The notes under the pieces: model-generated
Database searches by the model: none
What the model saw: the letters and a program-made list of their open reading frames with translations, nothing else
Told to the model about the DNA's origin: nothing
Source: Oxalobacteraceae bacterium
GTDB lineage: Bacteria > Pseudomonadota > Gammaproteobacteria > Burkholderiales > Burkholderiaceae_D
Length of the DNA stretch: 14,860 nucleotides
Reading direction: 5' to 3'
Assembly: GCA_021151485.1 (NCBI GenBank)
Contig: JAGKXB010000042.1
Span: 1 to 14,860 of the forward strand
In this document: in pieces, positions 7,331 through 14,136 of the stretch
How the letters are laid out: each line of letters begins with the position of its first letter
How positions within the stretch are numbered: the stretch's first letter is position 1
Made by a program: the position numbers and the translations under genes

Positions 7331-9382
7331 ATGACATCACGACAATCGCCTTTAGCGAATTTATCGCATTTATCCCACCCCAAGTACCGGCCTGACATTG
7401 ATGGCTTAAGAGCAATTGCTATTCTCTCCGTCGTAGCGTTTCATGCATTTCCCGGCTTTATGAAAGGTGGTTTTATCGGTGTTGACATTTTTTTCGTCAT
7501 TTCCGGTTACCTGATATCCACCATCATTTTCGAGAATCTAGAGCAAGACACCTTCAATCTTTCCGAGTTTTATATTCGCCGCATCAAACGTATTCTTCCA
7601 GCACTCATTTTGGTATTGGTCTCTTGTTTTATCTTCGGCTGGAACGTCTTGTTTGCCGATGAATTCAAACAACTAGGCAAACATATTCTTGCTGGTGCCA
7701 GTTTTGTATCGAATATCGTTCTATGGAAAGAAGTCGGTTACTTCGATAATACCGCTGAGAGTAAGCCGCTTTTGCACTTATGGAGCCTCGGTATCGAAGA
7801 GCAGTTCTACATTATCTGGCCGCTATTGCTCTGGTTTGCATGGCGGCGCAATTTTAATCTGCTGATCATCACCATTTTTGTCGCTACGGTATCGTTTGCG
7901 CTTAACGTCTACGGCCTCAAGCAAGATGCCGTTGCTACTTTTTATTCGCCACAAACACGATTTTGGGAATTGCTCAGCGGCAGCCTGCTAGCCTGGGTGA
8001 CGCTTTATCGCAATCGGAAAAAACAGATTGTCGATAACAACATGCTCCCCCATGCCCTGTCGTTTTCTGGCTTGTTCTTGTTGGCGTATGGACTGTGGAG
8101 AATCAATAAGGACTTAAGTTTTCCTGGCATTTGGGCTTTAATTCCTGTAATCGGCGCTGTGTTGATCATCTCAGCAGGTCCTAAAGCCTGGCCCAATCGA
8201 ACTATTCTCTCCAGTAAACCATTTGTCTGGCTTGGCTTGATCAGTTTTCCCTTATACCTATGGCATTGGCCATTGTTGTCCTTTGCACGAGTGATTGAGA
8301 GTCAGACACCAGACAAAAACATCCGTATGGCAACCGTGTTGCTATCGATTATGCTGGCTTGGCTGACCTACAAGTTTGTTGAGTTACCCATTCGCTTTGG
8401 TAAACCTATTAAAGCAAAAGTCAGTAGTCTGATTGTCTTGCTCTTGTTAGTCGGCTTGGCCGGATACAACATCTACAGCAGAGACGGCTTGAAATTCCGA
8501 GAAATGATAAAAAACAATATTTCTCTGACCTCGGGTGAAGATGGTGGTGACGGTGGCCACATGATTAAAAAATGTGGAATTCAAGAAGAGTCTGTCAGAA
8601 AAATATTCCAGGTCTGTGCCGAAGATAAAAGAGGAAACGTCCGTTTTGCCTTGATGGGAGATAGTAAGGCCGATGCAATGTATCCAGGACTGGTCAGAAC
8701 ATCGTCCCCAGAAGGTCATTGGCTAGTAATTGGCGGATTTGGTCCCAACGGTGCGCCCACACCATTGTTAGATTCAGATCTTGATCCCAATCATCGCTTA
8801 ACGGTATTGGCAGTCGACGCCATAGTGAAAAACAAAGCAATCGACACAGTGGTATTGGTCACTGCCATCCGTTCCATTTTTTTATTAAGCGATGATGTGA
8901 AAAGCGGCAACCGTGCCACGTACAACTACACCTATTTGAAAAAATTAAACGCTACAACAAGATTCGATATCGGCTATGAAGAGATGAATCGCGTCATCAA
9001 CAAATTCGTAGCCGTTGGAAAAAAAGTCGTTTTAGTAGTCGATAACCCCGCATTGCCTAATCCGGAAGATTGCATGAATAGGAGAACCTCTATCACTCTG
9101 GTTAATAAGGTTCTGGGCAAAGTGAATCAGGATTGCTATGTTCCTTTGGATGTGTTCAATGCCGAAATTAAAATCTACCGCCAGTTACTAGCCAAACTCC
9201 AAGCAAGTCATCCCGATTCTGTTGAAATATTTGATCCAACCGATATTTACTGCAACAAAGACCGTCGAATTTGCGAACCTGTTAAAAATGGTAGGTTCAT
9301 GTATTCCTATACAGATCATATATCCGACTATGCCTCCGGCCTGGTCGGACGCAGACTGAACGAATTTCTTGTCAAAAAATAA
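7331..9382 (+). CDS. OafA-type membrane O-acyltransferase with C-terminal SGNH domain
   Basis: This 683-residue protein joins an acyltransferase-3 membrane domain to an SGNH-hydrolase-like domain, the architecture of enzymes that O-acetylate O-antigen, capsule or other surface glycans. The membrane part (about 18-385, roughly ten helices) opens with KYRPDIDGLRAIAILSVVAFHAFP, whose His38 is the expected catalytic residue. HLWSLGIEEQFYIIWPLL (149-166) and FPLYLWHWPLLSF (306-318) are further family blocks. The periplasmic SGNH part (about 430-683) contains GDS (443-445) and ends in TDHIS (661-665). The Asp normally three residues before the His is Tyr here, with Asp directly before the His instead. 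The frame is open back into tRNA-Ser, but the ATG at 7331 is chosen because earlier starts lie before the terminator hairpin; no clear Shine-Dalgarno precedes it. No glycan-synthesis genes are adjacent, so the substrate is unknown. Confidence 0.88.
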   Translation: MTSRQSPLANLSHLSHPKYRPDIDGLRAIAILSVVAFHAFPGFMKGGFIGVDIFFVISGYLISTIIFENLEQDTFNLSEFYIRRIKRILPALILVLVSCFIFGWNVLFADEFKQLGKHILAGASFVSNIVLWKEVGYFDNTAESKPLLHLWSLGIEEQFYIIWPLLLWFAWRRNFNLLIITIFVATVSFALNVYGLKQDAVATFYSPQTRFWELLSGSLLAWVTLYRNRKKQIVDNNMLPHALSFSGLFLLAYGLWRINKDLSFPGIWALIPVIGAVLIISAGPKAWPNRTILSSKPFVWLGLISFPLYLWHWPLLSFARVIESQTPDKNIRMATVLLSIMLAWLTYKFVELPIRFGKPIKAKVSSLIVLLLLVGLAGYNIYSRDGLKFREMIKNNISLTSGEDGGDGGHMIKKCGIQEESVRKIFQVCAEDKRGNVRFALMGDSKADAMYPGLVRTSSPEGHWLVIGGFGPNGAPTPLLDSDLDPNHRLTVLAVDAIVKNKAIDTVVLVTAIRSIFLLSDDVKSGNRATYNYTYLKKLNATTRFDIGYEEMNRVINKFVAVGKKVVLVVDNPALPNPEDCMNRRTSITLVNKVLGKVNQDCYVPLDVFNAEIKIYRQLLAKLQASHPDSVEIFDPTDIYCNKDRRICEPVKNGRFMYSYTDHISDYASGLVGRRLNEFLVKK

Positions 9383-9422
9383 ATTTACATATATGGACGT
9401 TTCAAACATCGGCAAAATACCT

Positions 9423-9438
9423 GCCCGTTAGCCCGTTA
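9423..9438. repeat. 8-bp tandem repeat in the gap after the acyltransferase gene
   Basis: GCCCGTTA occurs twice head to tail. The 266-bp gap 9383-9648 otherwise holds a candidate terminator (9500-9521), AT-rich DNA and a 7-bp repeat next to the following gene. I see no small coding region in it. Confidence 0.6.
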
Positions 9439-9499
9439 ATCAGCTAAGCAACGACGCTTTTCCTCAATTCCAGTTAACAACAATGCAACAATAAAATTC

Positions 9500-9521
9500 G
9501 CGTTTCCTTAGACGCTTTTTT
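9500..9521 (+). terminator. Candidate intrinsic terminator after the acyltransferase gene
   Basis: GCGTTT (9500-9505) can pair with AGACGC (9510-9515) using one G-U pair, leaving a CCTT loop and then six T (9516-9521). The stem is short and lies 118 bp after the stop codon, so this is moderate evidence only. If real, it separates the acyltransferase transcript from the sulfate-uptake block. Confidence 0.5.
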
Positions 9522-9599
9522 CATTATGTAAAAATTAACTATCTAATCGCAGAAACATTCGTTCTCTTTTGATATCGATCTGCGTAACCTGATGACTTC

Positions 9600-9627
9600 T
9601 TAATCATTAATCATTATTAATTAGTCA
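9600..9627 (+). repeat. 7-bp tandem repeat ahead of the 141-residue gene
   Basis: Four heptamers in register read TTAATCA, TTAATCA, TTATTAA, TTAGTCA; the next bases (TTACGTTA) continue the pattern loosely into the Shine-Dalgarno ACGGAG (9635-9640). The tract is in the presumed 5' untranslated region of the next gene. Confidence 0.55.
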
Positions 9628-9648
9628 TTACGTTACGGAGATATCAAT

Positions 9649-10074
9649 ATGTTTACGCCAATAGTTCACACAACTAGTACTTACAATCTTTATGCGCTAT
9701 CCCAAGTAGAAAAATCATCTGCACAATCAATTTCTAACAACATTCAACCTCCAAACGAATGGGAGGTTAGCGCCATACAATCGGATACCGAGACATTTTT
9801 AGCGCATTCTGTGGTCAGCGCAACCGAACAATTGATTGCTAAATTTGATGAAACTAGTTTTACGAAAATCGCCTCGCAACTGGGAACATCGCTATATCAA
9901 CAACTGAATAAAATTCTTGAGGATGTAAGTCAAAGTACATTCGGTGATTCAATCAATCACAAACCGAGCAAAGCATCCACGCATGCCTCTGCTCAATCAT
10001 CAAATAACAAAATTGGTCCAACAGAATGGCAAGTCTTTAAAGAGTCTATCGATGATTTAGACGGGATATGGTGA
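9649..10074 (+). CDS. Unrecognised 141-residue protein upstream of cysTWA
   Basis: I do not recognise a family. The ATG at 9649 has a well-spaced Shine-Dalgarno (ACGGAG, 9635-9640), and the frame reads cleanly to TGA, so it is probably a real gene. The product is soluble-looking and acidic at its end, with no signal peptide and no membrane segment. It is rich in Ser, Gln, Asn and Thr. A likely helical core (about 42-95, including ATEQLIAKFDETSFTKIASQLG) is followed by a polar linker (about 96-120). A short motif occurs twice: PPNEWEV (34-40) and GPTEWQV (123-129). It points the same way as cysT and ends 134 bp before it, with only a weak hairpin between, so shared transcription is possible. 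It occupies the place where a periplasmic sulfate-binding protein gene might be expected but is too short and lacks the export signal for that role. Confidence 0.62.
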   Translation: MFTPIVHTTSTYNLYALSQVEKSSAQSISNNIQPPNEWEVSAIQSDTETFLAHSVVSATEQLIAKFDETSFTKIASQLGTSLYQQLNKILEDVSQSTFGDSINHKPSKASTHASAQSSNNKIGPTEWQVFKESIDDLDGIW

Positions 10075-10124
10075 TATGTCATGACTCACTTATCCCGATC
10101 TTTAATCGATTTTCTTCTAAGCAA

Positions 10125-10152
10125 ATGCCAATTTCTTCGTTTGATTTATAAC
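10125..10152 (+). promoter_or_regulatory. Candidate cysT promoter
   Basis: ATGCCA (10125-10130, four of six -35 matches) and TATAAC (10147-10152, five of six -10 matches) are separated by 16 bp. Transcription would start near 10159, at the edge of the dyad at 10160-10172, leaving a leader of about 50 nt. CysB-family activators bind poorly conserved sites upstream of cys promoters; I cannot define such a site here by eye. Confidence 0.3.
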
Positions 10153-10159
10153 TATTTGA

Positions 10160-10172
10160 TGGGATTATCCCA
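10160..10172. promoter_or_regulatory. 13-bp dyad in the cysT leader
   Basis: TGGGAT-T-ATCCCA is a perfect inverted repeat with 6-bp arms and a single central base. It falls at the predicted start of transcription for cysT, where a bound regulator could act. No T tract follows. Confidence 0.35.
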
Positions 10173-10173
10173 G

Positions 10174-10192
10174 TACATTATTCAAAAATGTA
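10174..10192. promoter_or_regulatory. Second dyad close to the cysT ribosome binding site
   Basis: TACATT (10174-10179) and AATGTA (10187-10192) are exact reverse complements spaced by 7 bp. The second arm ends just before the AAGGAAA Shine-Dalgarno (10197-10203). It could be an operator half-site pair or a weak leader hairpin. Confidence 0.28.
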
Positions 10193-10208
10193 ATATAAGG
10201 AAATCCAC

Positions 10209-11084
10209 ATGTCTTTTGCCACGCCAGCTGCACCAGCAACATCAGTGCCAAGAACAGCGCAGGGAGCGCCGTTTCGGGTGATGCCAGGGTTTAATTTATC
10301 GCTTGGTTTTACCATTCTTTACTTGGCGCTAATTGTTCTCATTCCCCTTTCCGCCATCTTTTTAAAAACCTTCACCATGACTTGGGAAGGATTTTGGAGC
10401 GCCATCACCTCTGACCGCGTACTCGCTTCCTACCGTTTAAGCTTTGGTGCCGCGTTGATCGGCGCAGCGATCAACGTCGTATTTGGCGGCATCGTCGCCT
10501 GGGTGTTGGTGCGTTACAAATTTCCTGGAAAACGACTGATTGACGCATTAGTCGATTTGCCGTTTGCTTTACCGACTGCAGTCGCCGGTATCACCTTGAC
10601 CGCTCTTTATTCTACTAATGGCTGGTTTGGTCATTATTTGGAAAAAGTCGGCATCAAAGTCGCGTTTACTCCGCTCGGTGTCATCATCGCCCTCACCTTT
10701 ATCGGCTTGCCTTTCGTCGTGCGTACCGTACAACCTGTGCTGGAAGATGCGGAACGCGAGTTAGAAGAAGCGGCTGCCAGCTTGGGCGCTAATTCGCTGC
10801 AAACTTTTGTGCGGGTGATTTTCCCGACTATTTTTCCTTCGCTATTGACGGGTTTTGCACTCGCTTTTGCACGTGCAACGGGTGAATATGGATCAGTGAT
10901 TTTTATCGCTGGCAATATGCCTATGGTGTCGGAAATCACCCCGCTATTCATCATTACTAAGCTGGAACAATACGATTACGCGGGTGCCACTGCGATTGCG
11001 GTCGTGATGCTGCTGGTGTCGTTTGTCATGTTGTTATCGATTAATTTGCTGCAAGCATGGTCACGCGGCAAAGCACGGAAATAG
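10209..11084 (+). CDS. cysT: Sulfate/thiosulfate ABC transporter permease CysT (CysU)
   Basis: This 291-residue inner-membrane protein is one half of the sulfate import channel, pairing with CysW. After a cytoplasmic N-terminus (1-28) it has about six membrane helices. The cytoplasmic EAA loop contacts the ATPase CysA; it reads [15 protein letters not shown] (186-200) with the conserved Gly193 and Pro206. Family blocks include [26 protein letters not shown] (105-130) and [16 protein letters not shown], typical of CysT. The ATG at 10209 has AAGGAAA (10197-10203) at good spacing. cysW starts 13 bp after its stop, and the cysW Shine-Dalgarno AGGGAG overlaps the cysT stop codon, so translation is probably coupled. 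The binding protein that would deliver substrate is not encoded nearby. Confidence 0.95.
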   Translation: MSFATPAAPATSVPRTAQGAPFRVMPGFNLSLGFTILYLALIVLIPLSAIFLKTFTMTWEGFWSAITSDRVLASYRLSFGAALIGAAINVVFGGIVAWVLVRYKFPGKRLIDALVDLPFALPTAVAGITLTALYSTNGWFGHYLEKVGIKVAFTPLGVIIALTFIGLPFVVRTVQPVLEDAERELEEAAASLGANSLQTFVRVIFPTIFPSLLTGFALAFARATGEYGSVIFIAGNMPMVSEITPLFIITKLEQYDYAGATAIAVVMLLVSFVMLLSINLLQAWSRGKARK

Positions 11085-11097
11085 GGAGCACAAAAAA

Positions 11098-11967
11098 ATG
11101 AATCAAAGAACAAGCACCTCCCAATCAAGCGTCTTGGAACCGAGATGGGTACGTTATGCCCTGATTGCTATTGCCTTAATTTTCCTGACCCTGTTTTTGT
11201 TCGTACCGCTGATTTCAGTCTTTCATCAAGCGCTTAGAAAAGGCTGGGACGCCTACGTGGCAGCGATCACCGATCCTGATGCGATTTCAGCGATCAAACT
11301 GACTTTGATCAGCGCCGGGATTGCGGTACCACTCAATTTGATATTTGGCGTGGCGGCTTCTTGGTGTATTGCTAAATTTGAGTTCCGTGGCAAAAGCATT
11401 TTGCTCACCTTGATCGATTTGCCATTTTCCGTTTCGCCCGTGATTTCTGGCTTGATTTATGTCTTGCTGTTTGGTGCGCAAGGCTGGTTTGGCGCTTGGC
11501 TGCAAGAGCATGACATCAAAATTTTATTTGCCGTACCTGGGATTGTATTAGCGACCATTTTCGTCACTTTCCCCTTCGTCGCACGTGAGTTGATTCCCTT
11601 GATGCAATCGCAAGGGAATGAAGAGGAAGAAGCTGCCATCGTACTGGGAGCATCCGGCTGGAAGACTTTTTTCCACGTCACCTTGCCGAATATCAAATGG
11701 GGCTTGTTGTACGGTGTGATTCTGTGTAACGCCCGTGCCATGGGGGAATTTGGCGCCGTGTCGGTGGTATCCGGACACATCCGCGGCATGACCAATACCA
11801 TGCCGCTGCAAGTGGAAATTTTATACAACGAATACAACTTTGCCGCCGCATTTGCCGTCGCTTCTCTGCTAGCCATGCTGGCACTGGTGACATTGGCAGT
11901 GAAATCTTTTATCGAATGGCGCCTACACGAGAACCAAATCGATAACGCCGATCAACGAATAAGTTAA
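11098..11967 (+). CDS. cysW: Sulfate/thiosulfate ABC transporter permease CysW
   Basis: This 289-residue inner-membrane permease pairs with CysT to form the sulfate channel. It has about six membrane helices and an EAA loop for CysA docking ([15 protein letters not shown], 177-191, with Gly184 and Pro197). The stretch [15 protein letters not shown] is the CysW-type signature. It resembles CysT in several places (GWFG at 129-132 and FPFVAR at 158-163), in keeping with their origin by duplication. The frame is open from 11023, but the ATG at 11098 is chosen because AGGGAG (11083-11088) precedes it and the earlier ATG lies inside cysT. cysA follows after 23 bp. The last 20 or so residues are polar and charged ([15 protein letters not shown]) and face the cytoplasm. 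Confidence 0.95.
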   Translation: MNQRTSTSQSSVLEPRWVRYALIAIALIFLTLFLFVPLISVFHQALRKGWDAYVAAITDPDAISAIKLTLISAGIAVPLNLIFGVAASWCIAKFEFRGKSILLTLIDLPFSVSPVISGLIYVLLFGAQGWFGAWLQEHDIKILFAVPGIVLATIFVTFPFVARELIPLMQSQGNEEEEAAIVLGASGWKTFFHVTLPNIKWGLLYGVILCNARAMGEFGAVSVVSGHIRGMTNTMPLQVEILYNEYNFAAAFAVASLLAMLALVTLAVKSFIEWRLHENQIDNADQRIS

Positions 11968-11990
11968 TGAATTAATGGAGTACGAAAATC

Positions 11991-13061
11991 ATGACAATAG
12001 CAGTCAATAATATAAAAAAACGGTTCGGCGATTTTGTCGCGTTGGATGATGTTTCTCTGAATTTTCCTGCTGGTGAGTTGACCGCATTGCTAGGGCCTTC
12101 CGGCTGCGGCAAAACAACGTTGTTGCGCATCATTGCCGGTCTTGAACACCCCGACTCCGGTCAAGTTTGGTTAGACGGAAAAGATGCCTCCGCTCACCAC
12201 GTGCGTGAACGTCAGGTTGGTTTCGTGTTTCAGCATTACGCCTTGTTTAAACACATGACCGTGTTTGAAAACATTGCGTTTGGTTTACGCGTCAAACCAC
12301 GCAACGAGCGTCCGTCGGAACAACAAATTCGTACGAAGGTCAAAGAGTTGCTGGAGCTGGTACAACTGGATTGGCTAGCCGATCGCTATCCACCACAATT
12401 GTCTGGTGGTCAACGTCAGCGTATCGCCTTGGCGCGTGCGCTGGCAGTCGAACCACGCGTATTGCTACTGGATGAACCATTTGGCGCACTCGACGCCAAA
12501 GTACGCAAAGAATTGCGCCGTTGGTTGCGCCGCTTGCATGACGAATTGCATGTCAGCAGTATTTTCGTCACCCATGATCAAGAAGAGGCGTTGGAAGTAG
12601 CCGATCAAGTCGTATTGATGAATAAAGGAAAGGTCGAGCAAGTCGGCGTGCCAGACCACGTTTACAACCACCCTGCATCTCCTTTTGTGTATGGATTTTT
12701 GGGCAACGTGAACTTGTTCCATGGCCGTGTACATGAAGGCGTGATGGCCACTGGCGATGCACGTTTTGAATTATCTGAGCATACCGACGTACAAGATTCC
12801 AAAGGCATCGCCTACGTGCGTCCACATGATTTGGAAATCGACCGCTACACACCCGGCGCGCAAGGCATCGCGGTAACTTTGCGTCGAGCACATGCTATTG
12901 GCCCACTGGCTCAACTTGATTTAGAGCGTGCCGATAATCAAGAAATGATCGAAGCTGTCATGGCCAACGAGCGTTTTAAAGAATTGCACCTAAAAGAAGG
13001 CGAAACACTGGTAGTGCGCCCAAAACGTCTACATGTATTTGTTGACCCTGCTTCCTATTAG
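11991..13061 (+). CDS. cysA: Sulfate/thiosulfate import ATP-binding protein CysA
   Basis: At 356 residues this is a full-length CysA (E. coli 365). It hydrolyses ATP on the cytoplasmic face of CysT-CysW to drive sulfate import. The ABC domain shows Walker [10 protein letters not shown] (35-43), Q-loop Gln81, signature [15 protein letters not shown] (137-151), Walker B VLLLDE (157-162), D-loop GALD (165-168) and switch His195. Residues from about 238 form the regulatory TOBE-type domain, with [12 protein letters not shown] (236-247) and [11 protein letters not shown] (275-285) typical of CysA. The ATG at 11991 follows GGAG (11977-11980) with 10-bp spacing. The regulator gene starts 31 bp after its stop with no terminator between, suggesting one cysTWA-regulator transcript. 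Confidence 0.96.
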   Translation: MTIAVNNIKKRFGDFVALDDVSLNFPAGELTALLGPSGCGKTTLLRIIAGLEHPDSGQVWLDGKDASAHHVRERQVGFVFQHYALFKHMTVFENIAFGLRVKPRNERPSEQQIRTKVKELLELVQLDWLADRYPPQLSGGQRQRIALARALAVEPRVLLLDEPFGALDAKVRKELRRWLRRLHDELHVSSIFVTHDQEEALEVADQVVLMNKGKVEQVGVPDHVYNHPASPFVYGFLGNVNLFHGRVHEGVMATGDARFELSEHTDVQDSKGIAYVRPHDLEIDRYTPGAQGIAVTLRRAHAIGPLAQLDLERADNQEMIEAVMANERFKELHLKEGETLVVRPKRLHVFVDPASY

Positions 13062-13092
13062 TTTTGGAAAAATTTAAAAAATTGGATTTGAT

Positions 13093-14022
13093 ATGAATTT
13101 TCAGCAATTGCGTTCCATCCGCGAAGCAGCACGGCGTGGCTACAATTTGACCGAAGTAGCCAACGCTCTCTTTACCTCACAGCCTGGCATCAGCAGACAG
13201 ATTCGCGAACTGGAAGAAGAGCTCGGTCTCATCATCTTCGAGCGCAATGGCAAGCGTCTGACCGGTTTGACTGAACCGGGAAAAGGCATTCTGAAAATCA
13301 TCAACCGCCTCTTGATCGAAGCAGAAAATCTGCAACAAGCCAGCCTAGAATACAGCGGCCAAGAAAGCGGCACGCTGTCAGTAGCCGCCACCCATACTCA
13401 AGCCAGATATACCCTGCCCAAAGTGGTGCAAGGTTTTCGCAATAAATTTCCCGAAGTGCGCATCGCCCTGCAACAAAGCGCGCCGGAACATATTGCGGAA
13501 TGGGTCTTATCAGGCAAAAGCGACATTGGGATTGCGACTGAAGGTTTGAGTCAATTTCCCGACTTAATCTCTTTCCCTTGCTATAGCTGGAACCATGTAA
13601 TCGTGGTGCCGGATAATCATCCACTTCTCAGTCGCACGCCGATCAGCTTGAAAGATTTGGCAGAATTTCCGCTGATTACTTACGACATTGGTTTTACTGG
13701 GCGTGGGCATATTGATGATGCATTTTCCAAAGCGGATGTCAAAACCGACATTGTGTTGACCGCGATGGATTCGGATGTGATCAAACAATACGTGTCGTTA
13801 GGATTAGGAGTCGGCCTGGTCGCCTCTATGGCATTTGATCAACACCGTGATCAAGGTCTACGCGCGATTGAGGCATCGCATTTATTCGCCATGAACACCA
13901 CTAGATTGGCTGTACGACGCGGTGCGTATTTGCGGTCGTATGCCTATACCTTTATCCAGCAATTTGTGCCGAATTTAACCAAGCAAGACATTGATCATGC
14001 TCTGCATGGTGAGATGGTTTAG
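13093..14022 (+). CDS. cysB: CysB/Cbl-type LysR transcriptional regulator of sulfur assimilation
   Basis: This 309-residue LysR-family protein belongs to the CysB/Cbl branch. CysB activates sulfate uptake and cysteine synthesis genes with N- or O-acetylserine as inducer, while sulfate or thiosulfate acts as anti-inducer. The winged helix-turn-helix occupies residues 1-60 (EVANALFTSQPGISRQIRELEEELG, 21-45). In the effector domain, T100, T102, Q103, T149 and T202 are all present at the positions recalled as sulfate ligands in Klebsiella CysB; the first three lie in AATHTQARYTLP. This supports sulfate sensing. CysB and Cbl cannot be separated with certainty by eye, and betaproteobacterial genomes often carry one such regulator at the end of cysTWA. 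The Shine-Dalgarno is weak (TTGGA before the ATG at 13093), so coupling to cysA may help translation. A role in controlling its own operon is inferred. Confidence 0.87.
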   Translation: MNFQQLRSIREAARRGYNLTEVANALFTSQPGISRQIRELEEELGLIIFERNGKRLTGLTEPGKGILKIINRLLIEAENLQQASLEYSGQESGTLSVAATHTQARYTLPKVVQGFRNKFPEVRIALQQSAPEHIAEWVLSGKSDIGIATEGLSQFPDLISFPCYSWNHVIVVPDNHPLLSRTPISLKDLAEFPLITYDIGFTGRGHIDDAFSKADVKTDIVLTAMDSDVIKQYVSLGLGVGLVASMAFDQHRDQGLRAIEASHLFAMNTTRLAVRRGAYLRSYAYTFIQQFVPNLTKQDIDHALHGEMV

Positions 14023-14066
14023 GTGTGCGATTATGTGTACTAGCCAGACCTGATCTGACAGTGACC

Positions 14067-14081
14067 GGTTTTTATAAAACC
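14067..14081. other. Small hairpin in the cysB-metR convergent gap
   Basis: GGTTTT (14067-14072) and AAAACC (14076-14081) form a 6-bp stem with a TAT loop in the 114-bp gap between two converging genes. Neither strand has a convincing T tract directly after it, so it is at best a weak terminator. I see nothing else definite in 14023-14136. Confidence 0.3.
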
Positions 14082-14136
14082 AAAACACCAAACATGCCGA
14101 AACAAGCGCTGACAACGGTATTTTTGTCTTCGATTA

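Noticed and set aside
7141..9648. Possible genomic island inserted at tRNA-Ser carrying the acyltransferase gene
   Set aside because: No second copy of the tRNA 3' end is found within the window and there is no integrase gene. The short repeats nearby are simple tandem duplications.
10096..10114. CGAT-CTTTA-ATCG hairpin followed by ATTTT as a terminator of the unknown gene
   Set aside because: A 4-bp AT-containing stem is too weak to call a terminator; it is only noted because it bears on whether the gene is co-transcribed with cysT.
10081..10281. 66-codon plus-strand open frame between the unknown gene and cysT
   Set aside because: It has no Shine-Dalgarno, overlaps the cysT start in another frame, and its product is compositionally odd. 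It also covers the presumed cysT promoter.
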